Shown here: positions 52,525 to 62,056 of the stretch, piece by piece | Layout: every line of letters begins with the position of its first letter | How positions within the stretch are numbered: the first letter of the stretch is position 1 | NCBI GenBank assembly: GCA_017643585.1 | Contig: JAEPND010000001.1 | Location: 62,001-126,000, forward strand | Reading direction: 5' to 3' | Source: Maricaulis sp. | GTDB taxonomy: Bacteria; Pseudomonadota; Alphaproteobacteria; Caulobacterales; Maricaulaceae | Length of the DNA: 64,000 nucleotides | Program-made: the position numbers and the translations under genes | Notes under the pieces: generated by a model | Seen by the model: only the letters and a program-made list of their open reading frames with translations | The model's database searches: none | What the model was told of the DNA's origin: nothing

Positions 52525-53049
52525 ATGCAGATCCGGCCCTTTGAAGACGACGACACTGACGGCGTTCGGCATTTGCTGGACGCCGCTTTTGATGGCGTTG
52601 AAGAAAGCCGCATCGTGCGGGCCTTGCGGGCCGCCGATGCAGATGTGCTGGAACTGGTGGCGGTCGATCATGGCCGGGTCGTTGGCGAGATCATGTTTTC
52701 ACCTGTGATCGGTCAGACAGCCGCCGGGACAGAGATCTACGGCATCGGGCTGGGCCCGGTCGCCGTCGCCGAAGATGTGCGCCAGCGCGGCATCGCCAGC
52801 GCTCTGATCGAACACGGCCTGACCTATTTACGACAACTCGGCGTTCCCTTCTGCGTCCTGCTTGGCGAACCGGGCTTCTACAAACGCTTCGGATTTGAAC
52901 CGGCACGCGCCAGGCATTGGTTCTGGGAGGCAGACCCGGACGCAAAATATGGCGACGCTTTCCAGCTGCTCAGCCTGTCTGACAGCCCGCTGGACGTTTC
53001 CAATGTCACGATTTCCTACCACGCAGCCTTCGCACCCGAGAGCGATTAG
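52525..53049 (+). CDS. GNAT-family N-acetyltransferase (YhbS-like)
   Basis: A 174-residue acetyltransferase. The acetyl-CoA pocket is formed by LGPVAVAEDVRQRGIASALI, with the R-x2-GIA loop, followed by FCVLLGEPGFYKRFGF, which is typical of the YhbS group. The N terminus starts at the beginning of the fold (IRPFEDDDTDGVRHLLDAAF). It lies two bases after eipA, so the genes may share a transcript. Substrate unknown; a link to the envelope is not evident. Confidence 0.88.
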   Translation: MQIRPFEDDDTDGVRHLLDAAFDGVEESRIVRALRAADADVLELVAVDHGRVVGEIMFSPVIGQTAAGTEIYGIGLGPVAVAEDVRQRGIASALIEHGLTYLRQLGVPFCVLLGEPGFYKRFGFEPARARHWFWEADPDAKYGDAFQLLSLSDSPLDVSNVTISYHAAFAPESD

Positions 53050-53154
53050 GTAACGCGGAAAAAGGGGACTATGCCGCAGCGTTTCCCCTTCGTCCTGGCC
53101 ACACAAAATGCGATACTTCCTGCAAGATGTGTTGGTTGAAAGTGGGAAATGATC

Positions 53155-54489
53155 ATGGCGAACGGACTTATTCTCCTCGCGGGTATTGGCTTGCTGATCC
53201 TGCTGGTCCTCGCGCGGCAGATCCCTTTGCAATTGCTGGCACGCATTGTCGCTCCCGTCTTTCGCCCGGTCATGCGCATCTTCAGGATCAAGCCCAGTGG
53301 CAATGCCTCGGCGGGGACGGTGAAGGCCGCGCATAGCGGGACCAGCGCGTGGGCAGCCCTGTCACGCGCCTCGCGCCCCCAGACCGAGACTGAACGCGCA
53401 CTGGGAGAGACCTTCGATCACGAAGACAAGCACATCACGCGACACGGCGTTTTGTTCAACTGGCTGAGCGTCGTCGTCGGCTATATCCAGGTCCCCAACG
53501 AGCTGAGCGATGAAGTCGCCGAGCGTTATCATTCAGAAGGCACCCGATTTCTCAATGGACGCGTGCCGATCTCGGCGGACTGCCAGAATTTGTATGAGGA
53601 CGAGGAAGGCGCAATCATCGCCCGCAACTTTCCGGAAGATGCCGGCTGCCTGTACCTGCTCAATCGCATGCGCAAGGAAATCAACGGCAATGTCCGCAAG
53701 CTGACGGTGATTTTCTCGGCGATCATCTCCTCCATCCTGATCATCAACCTGATCTATAATGACGGCGCGGCGCTGGGTCTCGCGACGTTGATGGGGTTGA
53801 GCGAGGGCCTGAGCCTCGGCCCGCTCAGCATGGATATCGAAGATATCAACCGCGCGGGCTTTGCAGCCCTGACCACGCTGGGCGGCGCCTTTGCGATGTG
53901 GATTGCCTATTATGTCGAGTACGCGCCCTATCAGCGCAATAATTTCCGCGAACTCTCGAACTTCATCACGCGCTATCTGGCACGGCTGAACGACCATTTC
54001 CGCACAGCAGAGGGCCAGGCCAAATCCGTGACAGTCGGGCAGGAGAAAGATGCCGCGGAATTCTCGAAACAGGCGCGCAAATGGCATACGACGGTCTTGT
54101 GGATCGCCTGGCGCATCTTCTTTATCGAGAGCTTTGTTCGCGGGGTCATGTTTCAGATCCTGCGCAATTCCGGGTATTATCTGGTGATGGTGCCGGCCCT
54201 CTTCCTGGTCGTGCTCGCGGGTGTGAACAGCCTGTTCGCTGACAGCCTGGCCTTCGATCTGTGGACACGGATCGCTGATCTGGGCCTGGTCTTCGGCTTT
54301 CTCTTCGTGGCGCTGATCGGGGTCTATGTGATCTTCCTGCGTCATTCGATGACGAGCATTGATGAGATCAACCAGGATGAGTGGATCGGTTTTGACAGCC
54401 TGCTGCTGGACAATGTTCTGGGCGAAATGGTGGGTAAATACGCCGAAGATGTCGGCTATTGGAAAAACCGGATCGGCGGCAGTTTCTAG
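53155..54489 (+). CDS. Multi-pass membrane protein of unknown function
   Basis: A 444-residue protein. It has one N-terminal helix (about residues 4-22), a large cytosolic region up to residue 180 (including FNWLSVVVGYIQVPNELSDEVAERY), then about five more hydrophobic segments (near 186-205, 235-255, 315-330, 343-365 and 375-400). The C-terminal tail is charged and soluble. Its start is taken at 53155, where GGGA lies seven bases upstream; 53149 is an in-frame alternative. A rho-independent terminator follows. I see no transporter or enzyme motif and make no functional claim. Confidence 0.75.
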   Translation: MANGLILLAGIGLLILLVLARQIPLQLLARIVAPVFRPVMRIFRIKPSGNASAGTVKAAHSGTSAWAALSRASRPQTETERALGETFDHEDKHITRHGVLFNWLSVVVGYIQVPNELSDEVAERYHSEGTRFLNGRVPISADCQNLYEDEEGAIIARNFPEDAGCLYLLNRMRKEINGNVRKLTVIFSAIISSILIINLIYNDGAALGLATLMGLSEGLSLGPLSMDIEDINRAGFAALTTLGGAFAMWIAYYVEYAPYQRNNFRELSNFITRYLARLNDHFRTAEGQAKSVTVGQEKDAAEFSKQARKWHTTVLWIAWRIFFIESFVRGVMFQILRNSGYYLVMVPALFLVVLAGVNSLFADSLAFDLWTRIADLGLVFGFLFVALIGVYVIFLRHSMTSIDEINQDEWIGFDSLLLDNVLGEMVGKYAEDVGYWKNRIGGSF

Positions 54490-54510
54490 ACACTGACCGG
54501 CAGATACAAA

Positions 54511-54534
54511 AACGGGGCCCTGTGAGGCCCCGTT
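54511..54534 (+). terminator. Rho-independent terminator after the membrane protein gene
   Basis: Stem AACGGGGCC / GGCCCCGTT with a 6-base loop, followed by CTCGTT. The stem is perfect but the U tract is weak. It can serve both converging genes. Confidence 0.8.
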
Positions 54535-54558
54535 CTCGTTCAGCATATTCCGTCTGCA

Positions 54559-55248
54559 TCAGTCACCCGTGCTGGGCTGGCCATTGCCCGCCGAAAACGG
54601 ACCGTAATAGCTGTCCGGCGCGTCCTCGCGGCGGCGCTCGCCGACATAGTCGCCATAGTGACCGCGCTCCCGCTCATCGCGGGCATCATGCCCACGATAA
54701 TGCGCCGGCATGCAATCACCGCAAGACTGGGCTACTTCCGCACGAACATCCGCCATGCGTTCTGCCAGCTGGTGGAAACGGACCTGGCTGTCAGACCACT
54801 GCCCCTGGATCCGATTACAATCACTCTCCGTGTAATCATTCTGGATCATGCACTGATTATAGGCGCGGCACGTCTGCACGACCGCGTCATAAGACCCGTC
54901 CAGTTCCGCCTCGAACTGCGAGATCAGATAGATGACATCGGCAACGGCCGGCTCGTGATTATTGTAAGCACTGGGCGATCGCGGACTTTGGTCCGGGCGG
55001 CCTTCCGGCAAGGTCACGCCGCCGATTTCGGGGCCCTGCATGATCCCCAGACCCCGACGCATCTCGCGGACACCGGTCAGATAGATATTGCGGTCCTGTT
55101 CATAGGAGGTCGCGGAACAAATGCTACGCGCCTCAAGGTCGGTATCAACCGCCGGAACGATACCCGCGTGGAACATGTGTTCATGCGAGCCGGCGTGCTG
55201 GCATCCAGCCAGTGCGAACAGGGCAAGTCCAAGTCCGAGTTTCTTCAT
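54559..55248 (-). CDS. Lipoprotein of unknown function
   Basis: A 229-residue protein whose first 17 residues form a lipoprotein signal with lipobox LAGC. The mature part has paired cysteines (CRAYNQC, CGDC) that may form disulfides in the periplasm, and a helical stretch (AVADVIYLISQFEAELDGSYDAVV). The C-terminal 40 residues are rich in Arg, Asp, Tyr and Gly, so probably disordered. The start at 55248 follows GGAGGGAG. It lies downstream of the PG-binding/Sel1 gene with 26 bases between, so they may be co-transcribed. Confidence 0.7.
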   Translation of the reverse strand: MKKLGLGLALFALAGCQHAGSHEHMFHAGIVPAVDTDLEARSICSATSYEQDRNIYLTGVREMRRGLGIMQGPEIGGVTLPEGRPDQSPRSPSAYNNHEPAVADVIYLISQFEAELDGSYDAVVQTCRAYNQCMIQNDYTESDCNRIQGQWSDSQVRFHQLAERMADVRAEVAQSCGDCMPAHYRGHDARDERERGHYGDYVGERRREDAPDSYYGPFSAGNGQPSTGD

Positions 55249-55274
55249 CTTTCCACTCCCTCCGGGCACCCGAT

Positions 55275-56681
55275 CTAAGGTGCCGGGTCCTCTTCAGCAG
55301 CGGCGGCACGTTCCGCAACCGCTGTCAGATAACATCCAGGCTGAATGGCCCGGTAGGCTGCATCAGCTTCGGCCTCATCCAGACGGGCCTGCCAGGCTTC
55401 CCAGAACGGATCGCGGGCCTGTGCAGCCTCGCTGCCCAGGCGAGCCGCAATATTGTCCCAGCGCGTCACCGCATCCTGACGGAAGCCTTCATTGTCCCGG
55501 ATAAAGCGGGCACGGCCATGTTCGAGCTCGGCCGCCCGACGCAGATAGCTGTCCGCGCGCTCCGGGCTCTCCACTACGCCACACATGCGATAGCTGCCCT
55601 GGATCGTGCCCGTTCCATAGATCAGGGCCAGGTTGAAATTCGCTTCCGGATGACCGCGGGTCGCGGCGATCTCAAGCCATTCGATCGCCATATCGACATT
55701 CAGCTCTACGCCAAGGCCGGTGGCGAACATGATGCCGAGCAGATTCTGGGCACCCGGGTCGCGCGCAGTGATCGCGGCATGACAGATCAGGTCGACCGTC
55801 TCGCGCGGATTGAGTGCACCGGTCTGGTCAAAACCCATATCCGCCTGGAAGTCGCGAACCGCGCGGCGCGTGTTCGGGCCATAGGAGCCATCCACCTCGT
55901 CGGCATAATAGCCCAGCGCCGCAAGCGATTGCTGGCGCAGCTGAAGGTCAATGATACCGCCGCCCTCGACTTCGCCGAGACGGTGGCCACGGGAAATACG
56001 CTCGAGGCTCTCATAGGTCGTGCGGCAGGCCTGGGCGAGCGTGGCAGCCTGCATGCGCTGCTGCGCCACAAGTGAAGCCTGGGCGCCACGATAGGCCCCG
56101 ATTTCCAGGGAACGATCCCAGGCGCGGCGAGCAAAATCGAGTTGTCCGATCGACTGATAGGCATCACCGATCCGCAGCCAGCAACGGGCCAGATCGGCAT
56201 CGGTGACCGGGCCTTCGTAATCATTGCAGATATCGTCGCCCGGCGTCGGGTAATATTCGTCATAGGTGCCGCGACGACCCGCTGAACTTCCCGGACGGCG
56301 AGATGATCCGGTAATGGCGCGTGTGCCGGAGACGCTATCGGAAACCGGTAGGTCCTCGTCATCATTCGCACTGCCAGGGCGCGCAGAGAGATTCGGCGGC
56401 GGGTCGGGAACCGGCTGCGCGCTTGAAGCTGCAGGATTCACCGACTGGGCGTTCGGCAGCGCGGCGGTCGCAGGGATCAGTCCACTGTCATTCTGCACAG
56501 GATAAATGACGGGGTCGCTCGTCTGTTGCGGCAGGGCTTCAGCGATCTCGCAGGCGTTGTTAGCACAGAAGCCGGCGCGATAGCTGCGCATGTGCGTGAA
56601 GCCGAGCAGCACAACGAGGCCGATCAGTACAAGCACCGTTGCAGCCGCTTGCGCGAGAAAGGCAGTCCACCGCTCCAGCAT
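55275..56681 (-). CDS. Membrane-anchored protein with peptidoglycan-binding-like and Sel1-like repeats
   Basis: A 468-residue protein. A TM helix at about residues 12-29 is followed by a Pro/Ser-rich linker (about 45-140). A TPR/Sel1-like region (DLARCWLRIGDAYQSIG) starts near 150. A PG-binding-1 domain lies at about 225-280 (LAALGYYADEVDGSYGPNTRRAVRDFQADMGF). Sel1 repeats follow (AQNLLGIMFATGLGVELNVDMAIEWLEIAATRGHP). It probably sits in the inner membrane facing the periplasm and acts as an envelope scaffold. The lipoprotein gene follows 26 bases downstream. The 220 bases upstream contain a TTAACCAT half-site like CtrA sites. Confidence 0.8.
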   Translation of the reverse strand: MLERWTAFLAQAAATVLVLIGLVVLLGFTHMRSYRAGFCANNACEIAEALPQQTSDPVIYPVQNDSGLIPATAALPNAQSVNPAASSAQPVPDPPPNLSARPGSANDDEDLPVSDSVSGTRAITGSSRRPGSSAGRRGTYDEYYPTPGDDICNDYEGPVTDADLARCWLRIGDAYQSIGQLDFARRAWDRSLEIGAYRGAQASLVAQQRMQAATLAQACRTTYESLERISRGHRLGEVEGGGIIDLQLRQQSLAALGYYADEVDGSYGPNTRRAVRDFQADMGFDQTGALNPRETVDLICHAAITARDPGAQNLLGIMFATGLGVELNVDMAIEWLEIAATRGHPEANFNLALIYGTGTIQGSYRMCGVVESPERADSYLRRAAELEHGRARFIRDNEGFRQDAVTRWDNIAARLGSEAAQARDPFWEAWQARLDEAEADAAYRAIQPGCYLTAVAERAAAAEEDPAP

Positions 56682-56902
56682 TCGTATATTCCCCCCGAAA
56701 CCACTTACGGATACGAAGCGATTCGCACCGTAAAGCCCCCATATCGCTCAGGTCTTTGATCGAGCCCTAGCAATCGAGAGCGTAACGCTCCGTTAACCAT
56801 ATTAGCCGGGCTGACCCATACAGGCCATACGCGGGGTACGATTTTTCGTAAAAAAGTGATCAACTCTCAGTGGAATAGACAATATTCCCCAATGGGTTGA
56901 AT

Positions 56903-57541
56903 TTATGATTTCATTTTCCCGCTGAGCGCTAGCCCAACGCGCACAAAGCGGAGCTCGTGCCAGAGTCGGGATTGTTCATCGCACTTGGCATTCCACCCAT
57001 CCGCGCCGGACAAGTCGGGCGCAGGCCGGACATGCAGGCTCAGCAAGTCTTCAAAACCGAATGGTGCGTGCAAGGACGGCTGCCCCGATTTGTCGAGATA
57101 AAGGCCAATGGCATGCGTACGCGACGCGAAGTGCTCGACAGCCTGGAACGAGGATGACAATGCCTGCCTTTGCGTCCCGAATACCGCGTTGAACCAGATG
57201 TGAACCCGTGCCTGGTTACAGGCCTCGACGATGATAGGGCTCTGCGCGAACGCTCGGCCGATCTCGGCCTGGACCTGTGCTTCCCGGGCTGCGGACAGAT
57301 CCGCCGGATCGAAATAGGCAAGGTCGTAATCATTCACACCATAATCCGGCGCCCGCCCCGTCAACGCATTCCAGACCGCCTTGTAGACCGAGCCGGCCAT
57401 CAGGAAGGGCTGAGGCAGGGCGCGGACGCGCGCATCCTGAAGAATGGCGAGATGGTGCGGATTGGCCAGGACAGCATCCAGAACGAACCGGGACTGCACG
57501 TCCCGGTTTGCCTCTCGGATCTCGCCCAGGTCGACGACCAT
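56903..57541 (-). CDS. Nucleotidyltransferase-like family protein (DUF925 type)
   Basis: A 212-residue cytosolic protein. GSVYKAVWNALTGRAPDYGVNDYDLAYFDPADLS is the signature region of this family, which shares the metal-binding D-x-D of nucleotidyltransferases (NDYDLAYFD). FGFEDLLSLHVRP ends the conserved part. Substrate and physiological role are unknown to me. It begins six bases after the pheT stop, so it is probably read through from pheST. The upstream reading frame is clean and the ATG at 57541 is the only convincing start. Confidence 0.85.
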   Translation of the reverse strand: MVVDLGEIREANRDVQSRFVLDAVLANPHHLAILQDARVRALPQPFLMAGSVYKAVWNALTGRAPDYGVNDYDLAYFDPADLSAAREAQVQAEIGRAFAQSPIIVEACNQARVHIWFNAVFGTQRQALSSSFQAVEHFASRTHAIGLYLDKSGQPSLHAPFGFEDLLSLHVRPAPDLSGADGWNAKCDEQSRLWHELRFVRVGLALSGKMKS

Positions 57542-57547
57542 GCCGGA

Positions 57548-59947
57548 CTAGCTGCGCAGGCTGCCGCCCGTGGCACCGGTCACCTTGGAGACGATTTTGC
57601 CAGCGACCGCTTCGATCTCCTCGTCTGTGAGCGTCTTCTCGCGGGGCTGAAGCGTCACTTCCAGGGCCAGCGAAACCTGGCCTTCCGGAACACCCTTGCC
57701 TTCATAGACATCGAAGACAGAGACACCCGTGATCAGCTGTTTGTCCGCGCCTTTGGCCGCACGGATCGCCGCATCGGCGGCCACGCCCTTGTCGACCAGG
57801 AAGGCGAAGTCGCGGCGCACCGGCGTCAGATCTGCCTTGTCCAGCTGGCTGCGGGCTTTCAGGCCGGATGCCTTTTTCGGCATCGGGATATTGTCCAGAA
57901 CGATCTCGAACGCAAGAACCCGACCGTCAATATCCAGCGCCTTGAGTACGCGCGGATGGATTTCGCCAAACTCGGCCATGACGTTTTTCGGCCCCAGGCG
58001 CATGACGCCAGAACGACCCGGATGCCACCACTCACGCGCCTCGGCCACGGTCTGCAGCGAGGCGACCGGCGCACCGGCCGCTTCCAGTGCGGCCATGACA
58101 TCGGCTTTGACGTCGAACACATCGGGCTCGCGCTGACCGGTCCAGTGACGGTCCGCCTGCACAGGCATGACGCCGGTTGCGACAAGGCGCTGGCCGTCAG
58201 GCGCATCAGACAGATAGATCGGGCCAACCTCGAACAGGGCTGCACCGGCCTGGCCGCGATCCGCATTGGCCTGCATGGCGGTCAGCAAATGGACCAGCGC
58301 CGTCGGACGCATGACGTCTAGCTCGGATGAAATCGGATTGTCCAGCGCCAGGCCTTCGCCATGACCGCCAAACAGCGCCGCCTGGGAGGTCTCACAGAAG
58401 GACCACGTCACGGCCTCGCTGTAACCCCGACTGGCCAGTGCACGACGGGCATAGCGCGCGCGCAATTGCATCGGCGTGGCCGGCGCTTCGCGGCGGCCCG
58501 GCAGGCGCGGCAGGGACAGGGCTTCGAGATTGTCGAAACCGTGGATCCGGGCGACTTCCTCGACCAGATCGGCTTTCTGCGAACAATCCAGCCGCCAGCT
58601 AGGCACACCCACGCTCAGCACATCGCCCTCGCCAACCGGTTCGAAACCGAGCGTCTCCAGAATGCGCACAATCTCTTCACGCGGAAGGTCCAGCCCGGTC
58701 AGGCGCTTGACCTCGGTGACCGGGAATTCGATGTCCGCCGGCTTGGACGGAACTTCGCCCGCGACCAGAACCTCGGAGGCTTCGCCCCCGCAGATATCCA
58801 GGATCAGGCGGGTGGCGTATTCGATGCCGTCACGGCAGGACGCCGGGTCGACACCGCGCTCGTAACGATATTTCGCATCGCTATCGATGCCGGTGGCCTT
58901 GGCGGTCGCGCGGGTAATCAGCGGATCGAACCAGGCAGCCTCGATGAAGACGTCCGTCGTATCGCTCTCACAACCGGAATAAACACCACCCATGACGCCG
59001 CCAAAACCGAGCGCGCGCGCCTCGTCGGCGATGACACACATGCTGTCAGCCGGGACATATTCCTTGTTGTCCAGCGCCTCGAACCGGTCCGTCTCGCCAG
59101 CACCCTTGCGCGCATGAATGGCGCCGGTCAGCTTGCTGGCGTCATAGACGTGCAGTGGGCGGCAACGGTCATAGGAAATCAGATTGGTAATGTCGGCCAG
59201 GGCGTTGATCGGGCGCAGACCGATGGAGGTCAGCGCCTTTTTCAGCCAGTCCGGGCTCTCCACATTCTTCACGCCCCGCACGACACGGCCCATGAAGACC
59301 GGGCAGGCTTCCGGCCAGTCCAGCTTGATCTCGACCGGGCACGGGAAAGAGCCCTCGATCTCGTTGACCGGAACATCTTTCAGTGTGCCGATACCGGTCG
59401 CGGCCAGATCACGGGCAATGCCGCGCACGCCCAGCCAGTCGGGACGGTTCGGGGTGACCTCGAAGTCGATGACCGGATCGTCCTGGCCCAGGGCGGTAAC
59501 AGCCGGGGTTCCGACCTCCCACTCGCCATCCAGGTCGATGATGCCGTCATGATCCTCGCCGAGCTCGAGCTCCTTGGCGGAACACATCATGCCATGGCTT
59601 TCCACGCCACGGATCTTGCGCGGCTTCTTGTCCAGCGCAAAGTCGAGACCGGGGATATAGGTCCCCAGCGGCGCGTAGACGGCATACATACCGGCACGGG
59701 CATTGGGCGCACCACACACGATCTGTTTCTCGCCATCCCTGGTGTCGACCGTGCACACACGCAGCTTGTCCGCATCGGGATGTTTCACCGCGTCCTTGAC
59801 GTAGCAGACCGTAAACTCACCAAACTTCTCGGCCGGATTGTCGATATCCTCGATCTCCAGACCAGCCATGGTCATGGCATCAGCGATCTCGGCCAGAGAT
59901 GCGTCGGTCTCGAGGTGATATTTCAGCCAGGAAAGAGGGAATTTCAT
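57548..59947 (-). CDS. pheT: Phenylalanine-tRNA ligase beta subunit
   Basis: Large subunit of the (alpha-beta)2 PheRS that charges tRNA-Phe and edits mischarged tyrosine. The 799-residue protein begins MKFPLSWLKYHLETDASL, then the tRNA-binding EMAP-like domain (KVGTP-type strand region to about 150), the B3/B4 editing domain (YIPGLDFALDKKPRKIRG and ADITNLISYD), B5 (DIEFPVTEVKRL) and the C-terminal anticodon-binding domain (VFDVYEGKGVPEGQVSLAL). The length is normal. It follows pheS by 11 bases and is followed by the nucleotidyltransferase-like gene. Confidence 0.98.
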   Translation of the reverse strand: MKFPLSWLKYHLETDASLAEIADAMTMAGLEIEDIDNPAEKFGEFTVCYVKDAVKHPDADKLRVCTVDTRDGEKQIVCGAPNARAGMYAVYAPLGTYIPGLDFALDKKPRKIRGVESHGMMCSAKELELGEDHDGIIDLDGEWEVGTPAVTALGQDDPVIDFEVTPNRPDWLGVRGIARDLAATGIGTLKDVPVNEIEGSFPCPVEIKLDWPEACPVFMGRVVRGVKNVESPDWLKKALTSIGLRPINALADITNLISYDRCRPLHVYDASKLTGAIHARKGAGETDRFEALDNKEYVPADSMCVIADEARALGFGGVMGGVYSGCESDTTDVFIEAAWFDPLITRATAKATGIDSDAKYRYERGVDPASCRDGIEYATRLILDICGGEASEVLVAGEVPSKPADIEFPVTEVKRLTGLDLPREEIVRILETLGFEPVGEGDVLSVGVPSWRLDCSQKADLVEEVARIHGFDNLEALSLPRLPGRREAPATPMQLRARYARRALASRGYSEAVTWSFCETSQAALFGGHGEGLALDNPISSELDVMRPTALVHLLTAMQANADRGQAGAALFEVGPIYLSDAPDGQRLVATGVMPVQADRHWTGQREPDVFDVKADVMAALEAAGAPVASLQTVAEAREWWHPGRSGVMRLGPKNVMAEFGEIHPRVLKALDIDGRVLAFEIVLDNIPMPKKASGLKARSQLDKADLTPVRRDFAFLVDKGVAADAAIRAAKGADKQLITGVSVFDVYEGKGVPEGQVSLALEVTLQPREKTLTDEEIEAVAGKIVSKVTGATGGSLRS

Positions 59948-59958
59948 AGCAATCTTCC

Positions 59959-61041
59959 TTAGCTAAGGCCGGTGGCCAGATTGGCCTGAAGCAGCGGGCT
60001 GAAGCCGTAATGGGCCAGCCAGCGCTTATCGGAGTTGAAGAAGTCCCGCAGGTCCGGCGCGCCGTATTTCAACATCGCCAGGCGATCCACGCCCATGCCG
60101 AAGGCAAAGCCCTGGTATTCGTCCGGATCGAGACCGCAATTGCGGATAACATTCGGGTGGACCATGCCGCAGCCCAGGATTTCCATCCATTTATCGCCCT
60201 GGCCGACTTTCACAGCCTGGCCGACCCGCTCGTACTTCACATCCATCTCTGCAGACGGCTCGGTGAACGGGAAGTGGTGCGGACGGAATTGCGCCTCGAC
60301 CTTGTCGGTCTCGAAGAAGGCGGCGATGAAATCCAGCAACACACCCTTGAGGTGGCCCATATGGGTGTCCTTGTCGATGACCAGGCCTTCGACCTGGTGG
60401 AACATCGGCGTATGGGTCTGGTCCCAGTCACAGCGATAGACGCGACCCGGCGCGATAATGCGGATCGGCGGCTTCTGCTCGAGCATGGTGCGGATCTGGA
60501 CCGGCGAGGTGTGCGTGCGCAAAACCTTGCGATTGCCGTCCGCATCCGGCTGCATGAAGAAGGTGTCCTGGGTGTCGCGGGCGGGGTGACCTTCCGGGAA
60601 GTTCAGCGCGGTGAAGTTATGGAAATCGTCCTCGACATCGGGACCTTCCGCCACGGCAAAACCCATATCCGCAAAGATCACGGCCAGCTCTTCCATCACC
60701 TGGGTGATCGGGTGCAGCGAGCCTTGCGGCTGCGGACGCACCGGCAGAGAGATATCCACCGTCTCGCTGGCCAGGGCCGCATCAAGCGCCGCATTTTCCA
60801 GCGTGTCCTTGCGCGCCGTGATGGCGTCATTGAGCCGGGTCTTCAGGCCGTTCAGGGCCGGGCCCATGACCTGGCGCTCTTCCGGGCTCATCTTGCCCAG
60901 CTCGCGCATCATCAGGCTCACCGAACCCTTCTTGCCGAGCGCGGAAACGCGGATTTCATCGAGGCCCGCCTCATTACCGGCAGCTTCGATCTGGGAGAGG
61001 ACATCGCGCTCAAGCGTGTCGAGATTGGACGTGTCTGTCAT
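59959..61041 (-). CDS. pheS: Phenylalanine-tRNA ligase alpha subunit
   Basis: The catalytic subunit of PheRS; 360 residues. A coiled-coil N terminus (about 1-90) precedes the class II core: motif 2 ([33 protein letters not shown]) and motif 3 ([17 protein letters not shown]). The start at 61041 is preceded by AAGGGTCACAGC; the longer frame upstream runs into the palindromic repeat and is not protein-like. Order rpmI-rplT-pheS-pheT on the minus strand matches the common bacterial arrangement, but infC is not in the 2 kb upstream. Confidence 0.97.
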   Translation of the reverse strand: MTDTSNLDTLERDVLSQIEAAGNEAGLDEIRVSALGKKGSVSLMMRELGKMSPEERQVMGPALNGLKTRLNDAITARKDTLENAALDAALASETVDISLPVRPQPQGSLHPITQVMEELAVIFADMGFAVAEGPDVEDDFHNFTALNFPEGHPARDTQDTFFMQPDADGNRKVLRTHTSPVQIRTMLEQKPPIRIIAPGRVYRCDWDQTHTPMFHQVEGLVIDKDTHMGHLKGVLLDFIAAFFETDKVEAQFRPHHFPFTEPSAEMDVKYERVGQAVKVGQGDKWMEILGCGMVHPNVIRNCGLDPDEYQGFAFGMGVDRLAMLKYGAPDLRDFFNSDKRWLAHYGFSPLLQANLATGLS

Positions 61042-61116
61042 GCTGTGACCCTTACCTGTCCTGCAGGGTTTAACCGGTGATTTTTCAGGTGTCGACCGGG
61101 AGGCGCGGTCATTCTT

Positions 61117-61269
61117 TTGTCTGGCGGCTTCGCAGCCGCACCCTATCCGACCCGCAGCTGCGCTGCGGCCCACCTTTCCCATCAAGGGAAAGGATATTTC
61201 CTCCTCGCCCTTGATGGGCGAGGTCCCGCGAAGCGGGGGAGTGGGTGCGGCGCCTAAGGCGCCAAAGAA
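61117..61269. repeat. Composite palindromic element of six hairpins between rplT and pheS
   Basis: About 150 bases of dense secondary structure. Perfect hairpins in order are GCGGCT/AGCCGC (61124-61139), CCGCAGC/GCTGCGG (61152-61168), CCTTTCCC/GGGAAAGG (61173-61193), CTCGCCC/GGGCGAG (61204-61222), CCCGC/GCGGG (61225-61237) and GGCGCC/GGCGCC (61249-61263). The two central ones are reverse complements over CCCATCAAGGG, and the outer ends also pair imperfectly, so the whole element is nested. It resembles dispersed extragenic palindromes. No coding or tRNA-like feature fits. Confidence 0.7.
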
Positions 61270-61299
61270 AAGGCCCGCGGGCGGTGCGCCTGCGGGCCT
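61264..61299 (-). terminator. Rho-independent terminator after rplT
   Basis: On the minus strand the stem AGGCCCGC / GCGGGCCT is followed by TTTTCTTT. It starts 26 bases after the rplT stop and ends the rpmI-rplT transcript; its T tract touches the composite palindrome. Confidence 0.85.
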
Positions 61300-61324
61300 G
61301 TTCCGGAATTCTTTTCAGCCGGGT

Positions 61325-61681
61325 TTAGCCCAGCGCAGCGCGCGCCTGGTCGACCAGGGCCTTGAACGCTTCCGGCTCGCGGATGGCGATGTCGGAGAGG
61401 ACCTTGCGGTCAACTTCGATGCCAGCCTTGGACAGGCCGTTCATAAAGACCGAATAGGTCATGCCGTGCAGACGGGCGCCGGCATTGATGCGCTGGATCC
61501 ACAGGCTGCGGAAGTTGCGCTTCTTGGCGCGGCGGTCACGGTAAGCGTACTGACCTGCCTTCTCCACTGCCTGGACAGCCGTGCGGAACTGCTTGCGGCG
61601 TGCGCCGTAATAGCCCTTGGCTTTCTTGATGACTTTCTTGTGGCGGGATGCGGTCGCCGGTCCGGATGTAACTCGAGACAT
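61325..61681 (-). CDS. rplT: 50S ribosomal protein L20
   Basis: Binds 23S rRNA early in 50S assembly. The 118-residue protein has the basic N-terminal extension ([24 protein letters not shown]) and the globular C terminus ([30 protein letters not shown]), both classical L20. It lies 31 bases after rpmI and ends before a strong terminator. Confidence 0.99.
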   Translation of the reverse strand: MSRVTSGPATASRHKKVIKKAKGYYGARRKQFRTAVQAVEKAGQYAYRDRRAKKRNFRSLWIQRINAGARLHGMTYSVFMNGLSKAGIEVDRKVLSDIAIREPEAFKALVDQARAALG

Positions 61682-61712
61682 ATCTGTGTGCTCCTAACTC
61701 GGTGCCAGCGGC

Positions 61713-61913
61713 CTAGAGGCCGTTCGGGATGTACTTTTTGACGATCCGTGCGTCCTGGGCAGACAGGGTCGTCTGGCCGCGCTTATTACGGATCTGCTTG
61801 GGGGTACGCTTGATCATGCCGTGGCGCTTGCCAGCTTGTCCGGCCTTGACCTTGCCCGTGGCGGTGAGCTTGAAGCGCTTTTTCGCGCCGCTCTTGGTCT
61901 TCATCTTCGACAT
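61713..61913 (-). CDS. rpmI: 50S ribosomal protein L35
   Basis: A 66-residue ribosomal protein, very basic: [20 protein letters not shown] and [19 protein letters not shown] are typical of L35. It is the first gene of the rpmI-rplT pair in this window. The usual upstream partner infC is absent within the 2 kb that remain; the next gene is a MerC-like protein. Confidence 0.99.
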   Translation of the reverse strand: MSKMKTKSGAKKRFKLTATGKVKAGQAGKRHGMIKRTPKQIRNKRGQTTLSAQDARIVKKYIPNGL

Positions 61914-62056
61914 TTACATCTCCTTTTCAGGACCGGTTTGAGCCGGTCCGTTCGATGGGTTCAACGCACGGGCATGTCGATCGGGCCCAATACGCCATTT
62001 CTCAAAGAGCGGGCGTTATACGCGGATCTTCAGTGATTGCAAGCGCGGATGGGAGT

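Noticed and set aside
58361-59962. A 533-codon open frame opposite pheT
   Set aside because: Antisense to pheT, whose full set of domains is present. No motifs or ribosome site.
61117-61269. tRNA or small RNA gene in the hairpin-rich stretch
   Set aside because: The hairpins do not form a cloverleaf, and there is no T-loop or acceptor-type end. An extragenic palindrome explains it better.
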